Origin: Viola odorata
Lineage: Eukaryota; Streptophyta; Magnoliopsida; Malpighiales; Violaceae
Direction: 5' to 3'
NCBI GenBank assembly: GCA_963691705.1
Contig: OY829538.1
Location: 20,672,443-20,736,442, forward strand
Length of the DNA: 64,000 nt
The notes beneath the pieces were generated by a model, which did no database searches, was not told the DNA's origin, and saw only the letters and a list, made by a program, of their open reading frames with translations. Made by a program: the position numbers and the translations under genes. Each line of letters opens with the position of its first letter. The first letter of the stretch is position 1. Positions 1 to 9,738 of the stretch are shown piece by piece.

Positions 1-1904
1 GAAAGCATTTAGTAGGATTGGTTGAAGTTCGAACAACCAATGTCTTGCCCTGGACGATAACTAAGGCGCTTCGTGGGAGGCAACCCACGCTTCTTTCCTC
101 TCTCATCTTTCCTTTTACTTTTATTTCTTCTGTTTTATTTTCGTATGCCCTTGTTTGAGTCCTTTCTTCGCATTGAGGACAATGCGTTGCTTAAGTGTGG
201 GGGAGCGACACATATGTGTTTGTTGTGTGTGTTTATTTTGGGCAATTTTTTTCGGATTAGAGCTTTGGTCACAATTAACACACTGCCTAGTTTTAAAACC
301 CTCGAGTATGGACAAACACTTCTGACTTGTGCACATAGAAATGAACTGCCTTTCATGTTGGTCTTGCCCTAGATCTTGCATGCTTTGTTTGTTAGCTCTT
401 ATAACCTGCATCTGCACTAAACATCAGCAATCATTTATAGCACCTTGTGAGCATTTGAGGCTAAACAGTTATATTTTTCATGTGTGATTCAATGCTTAGC
501 TAGGCACTCAACTAAGTTTGCATGAGACCCCTGGGTATGGGCACCATCAGTCTTAGGAAAGCAGCGAAAAGACGGAAAAAAATGAACTTTGCATCTTTGT
601 TTTCGTTTCTTTTTCTTTCTATTCTTCCTCTCTTTTTCTTCATTTAGCCCTCGACACTCTTTTTCGTTTAGCCCCCGACATCTTCTCATCTCTTTCTCAT
701 TTCTCTCTTCTTTAACCACTTGTTCTCACTTTCCTTGATCCCTTTTCCTTGGCAGGTGAGCGGTATTCGTCAGAGGTGGCGGGCTAGATGATCAGCAGAG
801 CCCAAGTGTGGGGGAGACCTACAAGAAGGTGTAGATGCCGAAAAAGGGCTAGGGCATGATCATCAAGCTAATCTAAAAAGAAATCAAGTCCTAGCCAAAA
901 TACTTTCATCAAGTCTTAGCTGAAGTAAGTTGGAAAAACTCTCAAGCTAATTCAATCTTCAGCAGCTGAATTAGTTGTCAAATTCGTGCCTCTTTGATAT
1001 TTCAAAAAAAAAAAAAAAATGAAGAAGAAATGAAAAAAATTTCAAAACCAGAAAAAGAAAAGAAAAGAAAATGTCAGATGGTTTCAAAATAAAATAAGAG
1101 AGAAGGCAAAAGTACGAGCCAAAAGAATGAAGTATTGTCAGCATAGTTTCCAAGAGAAGAACTCTCCCCCCCCCTAGAAGAAGAAATTCATCTAGCCCTC
1201 GACTGTCTGCCCTTGACGGATACTGCCTCACCGCTTCATCTCCATCCGGGTTTTTCGTTCTATTCTCCTTCTCTTTTCCTTCCTCTTTTTACTCTTTGTA
1301 TATAACCTATCCTCTTGCTTTTCCTATTTTCTTTCTTTCTTTCCCTTTTCTATCCATATTCTTCATATTCTCTATACACATCTTTCCTTTCAATCCTTTT
1401 TTATGGTGCAAAGTTCGTTTCTGATTGTTGATTGCCTGAGCATGTGGATTTTAACTCGGGTTGATGTGCAAACTATGTCGTGTGTCTTGTTAATTTGCAT
1501 ATTTGAGTGATTACACACCGAGCCTAGTTGAGTGTGAGTGTAAACACTTACCCTGGTGAGGATTGCTGATGCCAAGTCTGATGTGGTAAAGTTTCTTCAT
1601 TAGGGTCGTTATCCTAATGATTTGATGCAGAGTTATCTAGGCAGAGTATGTCTTGACATGGTCAGGGCTGATTGTTTGGTTTGTTGATTCTTGTGCTATG
1701 GTTGGTTGTGCTTGTCTATGCCTTGGGGTGTGTTTTCTGTTTTGATTGCTCGAGGGCGAGCAATGGGCAGTGTGGGGGAATTTGATATGGTATCTTTTTA
1801 TGCATGTTTTTCCCTCTCTTTTAGGTCTAATTTCACACTTGATACTACTAATTTGGCTTGTTTTCCAACCACTTTGTAGATTTGGACTAAAGGGAGAAAC
1901 TTGC
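1..1904 (+). other. Athila-1 internal 3' noncoding region
   Basis: Pyrimidine-rich noncoding DNA with an A15 run (about 1004-1018) and AGTGTGGGGGA motifs at 194-204, 805-815 and 1770-1778. Short open frames here have low-complexity translations and no family resemblance, so I call no gene. Part of it (about 1430-1640) is homologous to 10878-11115, sharing the CTGGTGAGGATTG block. The tract AAAGGGAGAAAC at 1889-1900 just before the LTR is the likely polypurine tract. Confidence 0.7.
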
Positions 1905-2319
1905 TGATAAGCGCGCCATTTGGATGCATTTTTGCTGATCTTTCATCGTCGAGCCCTAGACGCAGTTTTGTCGTCGAGACCTAGACGCCTCTATACCGTC
2001 TAGACCTGAATGAGCTACTGAAGATATCTTACGTCCAGGCCTAGACGCACGCACGTGCATGTTTCTTCTCGGATGACGCTTGACCAAAGATGCCAAAGAG
2101 ATTCCAGAATATTCCCTAGCTAAGTCGTCTTGCCCTAGAAGATATCTTACGTCTTGCCCTAGATGGCGCTCCTCGTCTAGGCTGACGCTTGACAAAAGAT
2201 GCCAGAAAGATTCTAGCGGGATTCTATGCAATATTCCCTCTGCCAGCTGTCAAGGACGCCCCTTCCTTCCTTCCTCCCCAACCAGCTGTCCTATTTTGTC
2301 CCCTTGTGGGATTGTCTTG

Positions 2320-2327
2320 TATATAAA
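2320..2327 (+). promoter_or_regulatory. TATA box of Athila-1 LTR
   Basis: TATATAAA, about 415 bp into the LTR and 123 bp upstream of the GC-rich hairpin. Position fits a U3/R boundary. Inferred from motif and position only. Confidence 0.55.
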
Positions 2328-2449
2328 CCTTAGTTTTTAGGGCTTTAGGGGAGCTTTTCCTTTTTTTGAGGGTTTTGAATCATTGTAGCCGTTTTTCTCT
2401 CTCTCTCTCTAACTTTGGGATCTGTTCCCTTCTTGTTTTTCCAGATTTT

Positions 2450-2473
2450 GGCCGGAGCTTTGAAGCTCCGGCC
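2450..2473 (+). other. Perfect 11-bp hairpin in Athila LTR leader
   Basis: GGCCGGAGCTT (2450-2460) and AAGCTCCGGCC (2463-2473) are exact reverse complements separated by two bases. In a transcript starting near the TATA box it would lie in the leader. The equivalent in the other Athila LTR (16679 onward) is broken by the end of element F. Confidence 0.7.
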
Positions 2474-3544
2474 GGTTTTAATTAAGTGCTCTAGATTTTC
2501 ATTTTCATCTGCACCTCTTCTCTGTTTATGTTGATTTCTCCATCTATTTTGTGTTTGATTCTTAGCATGATTGGCTAAGTTTCTAGTCTTGGCAGGGGTA
2601 TTTTAAGGATTGCAAGAGGATAGTTGGGAGGTCAAAGTGCTCTTAAAACGTTTTCATTATTGTATCCGCTTTCTTGCCATTTTATTGTCATTTCGTGTGA
2701 TATTTGTTGGTAGTTTGATCATCTATTTGCATGTTTCTCATGAATATTGTCATTTCCATGGTAATAACTAACGTGAGGCCATGGAATAGAGTAGGGACCT
2801 AGCTTAGAGTCACCATGTCGTTTGGTCCAATCTGGTTAGGGCAAGAAACCGGTTAGGGCAGACTTCTCAGTGTCTAGCCCTAGACGTGTCTTCTCTCCAC
2901 TTCACGGGCCTGCGTGTCTGACCCATAAGCGTACCTTGGGCGCAGTGTCACGGCCACTCCCATAAGCGTACCTTGGGAGTGACTTCTCTTAAGAAGAGAA
3001 GTAGGGGATCCACGTGAAAACATGATTCCTATAGCACGTCTATGGCGTGAAAACAGTCTATCCTTGCACCAATGACCGACTAGACCTCGACGCAATCCAC
3101 CGTCTACCCCTGCTAAGATTTCCCCTTTACCTGATTTATTGTCTCTACCTATTTCGTTATCTCCTTCTTATTTGATATTCTATCTCTTCTTGTTTTAATT
3201 TCTTCTTTGCTATATCTGTCTGTCTGCACTGTTTGTTTATTTGTCTGCACCGCTTTTATTATTATTCTTCTGTTTTTTTTATCATTTTCATTTTATTTAC
3301 GTTTTCTGCACCGATATCAACTGCCATCGTTGGTTAGGCTCGTCTAACCAACCAAACCCCCCCCCCCAGATTTACTTTTCTGTCTAGTGCATTTTCATCC
3401 TGATCATACATCTAAGGCAAGATTAAATCTAGTGTTTCATTTCCCTGTGGTTCGACCCTGACTTGCCGCTATATACATTAATTTGTGCATCTAGCCTATC
3501 AGGAATATTTTATTACTTTTGACGCGCGTTTCGACGGCGCGTCA

Positions 3545-3843
3545 GTGGCTCTCATCCCCTTCAGACAGCACCCCAGCATATCCTTGCGTTGCTGCAGCAT
3601 GGCGATCACCACTTGAATCCGAGCGATGGAGGCAGCCAGCTTTGACACGCTTTCCAGAGGGCTGAAATCCTCCAGAGATGTAGCTCCCAGCCTGGAATGA
3701 AGAGGGGTCAACATTCCTTGCAGCTCCAGGATGTCCTCAGAGGTCTTGACCAACATGTTCTCCAAGAACCCGACATCCCCATCATTGAGGTTCTTGAGAG
3801 AATGGCCCTTGGAAAGGAGAAAATTCTTAGTCAAATGATCCAT
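3545..3843 (-). pseudogene. Antisense gene a of element D (truncated by Athila-1)
   Basis: Starts MDHLTKNFLLSKGHSLKNLN at 3843 and is intact for about 100 codons until the Athila LTR cuts in after GMRAT. The ORF then reads into the LTR, and those residues are not native. The protein is nearly identical to gene a of element A (20568-20945). It is small, mostly helical-looking and leucine-rich, with no transmembrane segment and no family I recognise. It lies opposite the element's presumed gag-pol strand, between pol and 3' LTR. A TATA box (TATAAAT, reading 3899 to 3893) lies 56 bp upstream of the ATG, the same spacing as in element A. Function unknown. Confidence 0.75.
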
Positions 3844-3892
3844 GATGTAAATTGCCAGAGATGAGGAAAACGTGGGTGGAAAAAGTTCCCCA

Positions 3893-3899
3893 ATTTATA
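3893..3899 (-). promoter_or_regulatory. TATA box of antisense gene a (D)
   Basis: TATAAAT on the minus strand, first base 56 bp before the gene a ATG. The context CCTATAAAT is shared with element A (20512-20518). Confidence 0.6.
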
Positions 3900-4823
3900 G
3901 GCCCCAAGAGAGAGGCCTTGGAAAGAACGAAGAGGTCCTCAAAAGGCGAGCCGTCTCGTCACCCCTAAGGACTGATATGCCTAAAGCGGAGTCAAAGGTT
4001 GATGCTCGTATGTCATCCGCGACATGAATGTTCGAAAGGATGCAAGATAAAATGTGGAATAACGCCAAAAGGCACGATATCACGAGTAGCCATTACGTAA
4101 AAGCCATATGGTTACCGGTATCCACAGTGTAAGGCCGCGTTGATGTCGCAGGTGGCCCTAGATGCGTAAAACCTCGTCGACATCGCAGGCATCTGGTGGT
4201 ATAAAGCCACGCTAATCATAGGCAGCTGATGGCGTAAAACCGCGATGATATCGTTGCTTCCTTAAGCGAAAGAGGAGAACGGGGCCCGCGTGACCTCAAA
4301 ACCCCTGTAAGTACAAAAGTTTACTAACTTCTCTATAAACGCCTATCTCCTCCGTGTGTTTTCAGTATACTTGAAAGGATGATGGACCCGGAATGAATGC
4401 AAAGCCACGACATGACATGGTTGCAGTCCTTGGTGGTATCACAAGTGACCCATCAACAGCTCTTTCTATGGCATGAATAAAGTTGAGACTCCGTAAGCCC
4501 TGCCAAGAGGTCAAATGGGCTAATATAGCCGGGCGAAAGCAATGCCCTCATGATCACGAGCGTAATAGCAGCGTCTCTCGTGGACTTCTTAACGCCTCAG
4601 AAAAATAGGTCTCTAGATAAGAATAAAGGACGGAATCCGCTTGTTCGCTGGAAAGCTTCAGAACTAAGTTCCAGCTCATCACTTAACACGGTTAACGACA
4701 AGTAGTCAGAGTAACTCGGAGATCCTGCAGACATACCGCCCCACGAAAGAACAAGTTTTCATCTAAGATATCAGACATAGACAACCCTTGGTAAACACTC
4801 GGGCTCATTTTCAATTGGGCTTA
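3900..4823. other. Noncoding 3' region of element D
   Basis: No gene seen. Contains degenerate repeats around GCGTAAAACC/ATCGCGG (about 4110-4260) that are the reverse complement of 20160-20320 in element A. It ends with the conserved box AACACTCGGGCTCATTTTCA (4794-4813) leading to TTGGGCTTA just before the LTR. Confidence 0.6.
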
Positions 4824-5055
4824 TGATAACAATCAAGACAGCCCTAACGGTGGTACCACACTTGCGGCTCCCGCCGGGACGATTTCCCATAAGACCCGTA
4901 AGATATCTTCATATCGCCCGAGAATCAGCGAAGGATTCCTAGGATGGTCGACATCAGCGGGGGGAGGGGACTCACGCGACTCAACACGCACGGCACCATC
5001 CCATCCTAGGGACCCACAAGCTTATCGCTCCCGGCAGCTCGTATGATATCGCTCA

Positions 5056-5088
5056 TGACGTCATCTGTCGGTATCGCTTGTGACGTCA
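5056..5088 (+). promoter_or_regulatory. Two TGACGTCA palindromes in D U3
   Basis: TGACGTCA at 5056-5063 and 5081-5088, spaced 25 bp, about 50-80 bp upstream of the TATA box and flanked by TATCGC motifs. TGACGTCA is the classic plant bZIP/TGA-factor site; binding here is inference. Confidence 0.45.
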
Positions 5089-5137
5089 CCATCAGACATC
5101 GCCTGGATTGTTATCGCCAGGTATCGCCGAATAGGCC

Positions 5138-5145
5138 TATAAATA
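5138..5145 (+). promoter_or_regulatory. TATA box of D LTR
   Basis: TATAAATA in the context GGCCTATAAATACCCC, matching the LTRs of A (minus strand 34803-34796) and C (41842-41849). Confidence 0.7.
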
Positions 5146-5346
5146 CCCCTACTTTTCCAATCTGAAGGTAAGATCGAGATCACTCAGACGAACCTCTGTT
5201 ATTTTTGAAACTCGAACTGACTTAAGCATCGGAGTGTCTACGCCGGAGCCCCCCTCCGGCGCTTTACAGGTACATCCGACACCGACCACCACCGTTCCGA
5301 TCAGGCACGACTCTAAATCTTACAAGATCGACATTGAATCTTATCA

Positions 5347-5547
5347 GCTGAGAAGAACCAGTGGTACTTGAAGGAAGGCGGAGGGCTCATGTCGGAGACT
5401 TTGATGCGTCATTATGGGGTAGAAAAACTCCGTATTGATGATCTCTCCGCGTATTTTGATAGGAGAATCCCCACTGTTACTGATGACGGCTTCTATCAAT
5501 GGAAATCAAAACAGCAAGGAGGAATCAATGCACCACCCACTCCTTAG
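5347..5547 (+). pseudogene. Antisense gene d of B, C-terminal 66 codons
   Basis: Reads AEKNQWYLKEGGGLMSETLM and ends at TAG 5545-5547. It aligns with the last 67 residues of gene d in element C, which has the same WYL..GGG.MSE, HYGVE.LRIDDLS.YFD and DGFYQWK patterns. The N-terminal part is cut off by the D insertion at 5346/5347. It runs opposite to B's pol and ends tail-to-tail with it about 1 kb away. The C-terminus of gene d in element A is quite different, so B and C form one subgroup. Function unknown. Confidence 0.75.
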
Positions 5548-6598
5548 GCTTTTGAGTTTAGATGTATTTTGATTTTTGCAGCTGATGAACCCTTCCTTGT
5601 TTTGTAATATTCACAATATCACTCCTTGCCTTGGTTAGGCCACCCCTTTTGAACAGAATTTCCTTGTCTGCTTTGTTTCATAATACTGCTTGCGCGATTA
5701 TTCACCCGTGGCGTTTGCTGCCGCATTTCAGTAGATATGCCCATTTTGCTCTCGCATGTCTTTTCGTACAGGTTCCTCAGCCGCCTTTTTGATGGCTTTA
5801 TCATTGCCTTCTGATAGCATGTCCAAGAATGAATCGGCGTTTCTCACATTCATGCCGCTCTCTGTTGTTAGGGGAAGCTTTCTTGCCTCGTTAGGCCTGC
5901 TACGACGGTGTTGTTGCAGTATGGACGCCTTTCCAGCCTTACTTCACCGGGTATCGACCGCTCAGTTACTAGCTGGGGTATCATTTCCTTCCTTTCGTCG
6001 AAGATTGGCTTGGGGAGTGCCTCGTCTTAGTGAGCTGTCTGATCAGGACCAGCCATCACAAGGATAGGATTTTCACTCCCAAGCGTTGAAACCTCGCGTC
6101 TCTGGAACGTGCCTCGTCTCAATGGGTCGTCTGTGTGAGCACGGTTACCACAAGGATAGGATTTTCACTTCCAGGACAGAGTTGGTCTCTCCTTGGGGTC
6201 GTGCCTCGCCTTAATGGGTCGTCTATGTGAGCACGGTTTCCACAAGGATAGGATTTTCACTCCCAAGGATACCGGGGCGTGCCTCGTCTTAATGGGCCGT
6301 CTATGTGAGCACGGTTGCCACAAGGATATGATTTTCACTCCCGAGGGCATTTGGGGTCATGCCTCGTCTTAATGGGCCGTCTATGGGAGCACGGTTGCCA
6401 CAAGGAGAGGATTTTCACTCCCAACGCTTAGCCATGCCAGGGCATGCCTCGTCTTAGTGAGTTGTCTGATCAGGACCAGCCATCACAAGGATAGGATTTT
6501 CACTCCTGGCATTCTTCACTATCTGCATTTTATCAACTGCAAACGCACAAGAAAATATATCTTGTTAGAATAGCATTGATATTACCAGATAGGATGAG
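5548..6598. other. Convergent intergenic region of B
   Basis: Lies between the stop of antisense gene d and the integrase stop. 5548-6050 shows no gene. 6051-6512 is a degenerate tandem block described separately. Open frames such as 5756-6067 have no counterpart in A or C and are not called. Confidence 0.6.
6051..6512. repeat. Degenerate 80-95 bp tandem block (B)
   Basis: The core CACAAGGATAGGATTTTCAC recurs six times (near 6057, 6152, 6241, 6321, 6401 and 6486), each time with a CGTGCCTCGTCTTAATGG-like half. Units vary in length and flank. The same block, equally placed after integrase, is present in A (28120-28530) and C (48100-48580). Confidence 0.8.
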
Positions 6599-7713
6599 CT
6601 AGTTCCTGGCGTGGTATAGCTTCAACCGAGCTATATTCCAAGAGTTCTGCAGGGGCATTCCATCGAGCCTTTCCAAGTGGTAAGCTCCTCTTCCCACGAC
6701 ATGGGTGACGCGATACGGTCCATCCCAGTTTGGGCTGAGTTTTCCCATGCGTTGCCCCGCCACTCGTCTATCTCTGAGCACTAAATCTCCAGCTTTGAGC
6801 AATCGCTCTCTCACTTGCCGGTTGTGGTATTGTGCCATTTTTCTTTTGTAGTGCAGAGTTTTCAGGAGAGTTTCCTCATGTGTTTCCGGTAGGGCGTCAA
6901 GGTTAGCACGTAACCTTTCCTCATTATTTTCTTCTTTGAAATGAGCCACCCGAAGGCTCATCGTTCCGATCTCAACCGGTGTGACAGCTTTGGTTCCGAA
7001 TGCTAACGCAAATGGGGTCTCTCCAGTGCCGGCCTTGACAGTCATGCGATAGGCCCATAGTACGTATGGTAGTTCGTCTGGCCATTTCTTTTTAGAACCT
7101 TCCAGGTTTCTTTTGATGCCACTAAGGATGCTGCGGTTGGTTACTTCTGCCTGGCCATTGGTTTGAGGGTGCGCCATGGAAGAGAACCTTGTTCGATCTG
7201 AAATTCTGCACACTGATCCCTGAAGAATTGGCTTGTGAACTGCGTTCCATTGTCACTATCCAGTATGCGCGGCACCCCGAATCGCATAATGACTTGGTGT
7301 TTGAAAAAATGCCAAATTTTTTCAGTGGTGATGGTGGCTAACGCCTCGGCTTCGGGCCATTTTGTGAAGTAGTCTACCGCCACCACCACGAATTTCAACT
7401 GAGATCTAGCCTTTGGAAACGGGCCTAAAATGTCAATGCCCCATTTGGCAAACGGGCATGGAGCGATTATTTCTGAAATTTGCACGGCCGGTTTTCGAGG
7501 AATCTTAGCATATTCCTGACATTTCTGACAGGTTTTCACGAAGTTATGGCAATCTCCTCGTATGGTGGGCCAGTAGAATCCCGACCGAAAGACTTGGGCT
7601 GCCAGTGTATCGCTGGCGATGTGCATGCCGCATATCCCTTCGTGAATTTCTCGCAACACATGCAAACCTTCTTGTTCCGTTATGCATTTAGCGGCTGGGT
7701 GGGAGAAGCACCT
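6599..7713 (-). pseudogene. Integrase of element B
   Basis: Ty3/gypsy integrase, which joins cDNA to the genome. Visible parts: the HHCC zinc finger with the second half CQKCQEYAK; the catalytic core with WGIDILGPFPKAR, an SDNGTQF motif and AHPQTNGQAEVTNRS; and a C-terminal GPYRV region ending LKLYHARN. A frameshift near 7190-7210 breaks the core between the second aspartate and the glutamate region. In-frame TAG at 7714-7716 separates it from RNase H; element C has TAA at the same codon. Not functional as it stands. Confidence 0.85.
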
Positions 7714-9738
7714 CTATATTAACTCTCCATTGTAATATGTACATCGCATCGCCCGTTTCAGGACTTTCCTTCTTTCCGTAATTTCTTCCGGTAGCCTATC
7801 ATGTTTCAGATATTCTACCACTGGGATTCTCCAGTCACTTTCTATTTCCTCCACACAAAACGATGCTTGCTCTTCCATGAAAGAGGGTGTGGATAACTCC
7901 CCGTAGTGCACTTCGTTGGGTATGGAGGCTTCCACGTTGGCTGCCATCTTGGCGAGGCTATCAGCCTCTTCATTATTTTCTCTAGGGATATGTTCAAAGG
8001 TGACCCGAGTGCCTTTTTTCTGCATCTCCGACAGCTCACGCTTTACTTTGGCCGAGTATTGAATCATGATGAGTTCTCGGGCTTGGGAGTTTCCTAGGAC
8101 TTGATCTATTATCAATTTAGAGTCTCCTCGTATTTTTAGGCGCAAGCCGCATTCCTCCTCCTCAACGGTAGAGGCTTCGACGGAGAAGCTGTTTCCAATT
8201 CTGAGTCCTGCCAGCATCGCTTCGTATTCAGAGGCATTGTTGGATAACGGTTGCAGGATTCTAATGGCGTATCGCATTTCTATGCCGTCTGGTCCCACCA
8301 GGAAAACACCTGCGCCTGCTAGCTCTTGATTTTTTGCTCCGTCCACATGAATAACCCATGAGTCCGCTAACGTTTCCGGGAATGGTAGGCATAAATTTTC
8401 TGATTCTTCCTCTGACAGGTCTACCGACGCATCTTTGGTGAATGTGCATTCCGCTATGAAGTCTGCTAACGCTTGGGCTTTAATTGCCGGTCTGGCTTTG
8501 TACTGCAACCCGTATTGTTCGAGCTCGATTGCCCAAATCAACATCCTCCCTGAAGACTTAGGCTTTCTAAAGATTTTTCTCAGCGGCTGATCAGTGAGCA
8601 CAGTGACAGGGTGGGCTTGGAAGTATCGGTCCATCTTTCGCGTTGCCTGTATTAGGGCAAGCGCTATCTTCTCGATGCGAGTGTATCGCAACTCAGCATC
8701 TTTCAATATGTGACTCACAAAAAATACAGGGCGGTGTACATACCCTTCACTTCGCACAAGGACGGCGCTGACTACCTCGTCAGCTACTCCCAAGTATAGA
8801 TATAACTCATTGCCGGACTCAGGTCTCGTTAGCACTAGATCGGATGACAAGTAAGCTTTCAGCCCTGCAAACGCATTTTCACATTCCTCTGTCCACCCGA
8901 ATGGGGCCTTGTTTCTAATGACCTTGAAAAAAGACAACCATCTCTCGCCTTGCTTAGATACGAACCGTCCTAACACGATGATGCGGCCAGTGAGCTTCTG
9001 TATTTCTTTGACGGTCCGAGGGGATATCATGTCCTGAATGGCCTTTATCTTTGAAGGGTTGGGTTGGATACCCTTCCCGCTGACCACGTAGCCCAAGAAT
9101 TTACCCGTTTGGAATGCGAACATACACTTTCGTGGATTCAACTTCATTTTGTACTTTTTCATCACATTGAAAACTTCTTCCAAGTCAGCAAGGTGGTCTT
9201 TGAAGCTTCGACTTTTGATCAGGATATCGTCCACGTAAGCCTCTACATTTTTCTCGATTTGCTTTTCGAAAACCTTATTCGCCATGCGCTGGAACGTTGC
9301 CCCAGCGTTCTTCAGCCCAAACGGCATTGCGGTGTAGCAATATGTAGCCCTAGGGGTGATGAAGGCAGTTTTTTCTTCGTCTTCTATGGCCATAGGGATT
9401 TGGTGATACCCGGAGTTGGCATCTAGGGAGCTTAAATATGTGTATCCAGCAGTTTGGTCGACCAGCTGATCAATTCAAGGAAGGGGATAACAATCTTTGG
9501 GACAAGCATTATTTAGATTGGTGAAATCGATGCACATGCGCCAATCTCCGTTAGGCTTTGGAACTAACACCGGGTTAGCTAGCCAGGTTGGTTATTGGAC
9601 TTCTCGGATGAACCCCGCATCCATGAGTTTTAGTAACTCTTTCTCGATAGCTGCTACTTTCCCTGATGAAAAAGCACGTCGTTTCTGCTGAATAGGCTTG
9701 GCATCAGGGCTAACGTTTAGTCGATGTTCCGCAATTTC
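7714..9738 (-). pseudogene. RT, RNase H and second RNase H of B
   Basis: The reading frame from 9393 holds the RT palm and thumb (TAMPFGLKNAGATFQRMANK; AYVDDILIKS with the YVDD catalytic box), then the gypsy RNase H (LYLYLGVADE, LTDQPLRKIF), then a second, archaeal-type RNase H (HVDGAKNQELAGAG, NNASEYEA, IRGDSKLIIDQV, PRENNEEADSLAKMA). A second RNase H is the hallmark of the Tat lineage. The first third of RT (9394-9738) is still recognisable but has stops, two readable as CGA to TGA (near 9738 and 9474) and one at a tyrosine codon near 9594. Pseudogene. Confidence 0.88.

Larger units (their letters stand above)
1..3544 (+). mobile_element. Athila-type Ty3/gypsy element 1, 3' part
   Basis: The last 1.9 kb of internal sequence plus the complete 3' LTR of an Athila-lineage element. 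Seen directly: the GAGGCAACCCACG motif near 78-90, typical just after integrase in Athila elements; three AGTGTGGGGGA-type motifs; a purine-rich tract before the LTR; and an LTR ending in GGCGCGTCA. No gag, pol or env reading frame remains in the window, so the coding part lies upstream. The right end abuts exactly the antisense gene a of element D, so Athila-1 inserted into D. The target duplication cannot be checked because the left end is outside the window. Confidence 0.8.
1905..3544 (+). repeat. 3' LTR of Athila-1 (about 1640 bp)
   Basis: Begins TGATAAGCGCGCC and ends GGCGCGTCA, so the termini form an imperfect inverted repeat with TG..CA ends. The segment 2450-3544 aligns with the partial LTR at 16679-17661 (shared GGCTAAGTT, GTATTTTAAGG-like block, ATGGAATAGAGTAG, CGACCCTG). 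The end is fixed by the copy at 17661, where a PBS follows. The start could be 1902 instead of 1905. Confidence 0.8.
3545..5346 (+). mobile_element. Tat-lineage element D, 3' end only
   Basis: Holds antisense gene a (truncated), about 980 bp of noncoding DNA and a 3' LTR. The gene order and the sequence next to the LTR match the 3' ends of elements A and C. The 5' side is cut off by Athila-1 at 3544/3545. On the right, the LTR end at 5346 is followed directly by the coding tail of antisense gene d of element B, so D inserted into B; GCTGA (5347-5351) would be its right target-site copy, with the left copy not visible. Confidence 0.75.
4824..5346 (+). repeat. 3' LTR of element D (523 bp)
   Basis: Begins TGATAACAATC and ends CTTATCA, the same termini as the LTRs of elements A and C. 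It carries a TATA box (5138-5145), the CGCCGGAG/CTCCGGCG hairpin (5241-5261) and a CAG/GTA site just after it. Two TGACGTCA palindromes and several TATCGC motifs precede the TATA box. Confidence 0.85.

Noticed and set aside
73..719. Short ORFs on both strands near the window start
   Set aside because: Pyrimidine-rich Athila 3' region; hydrophobic or charged low-complexity translations.
5756..6067. 103-codon ORF in the B convergent region
   Set aside because: No counterpart in A or C; overlaps the start of the repeat block.
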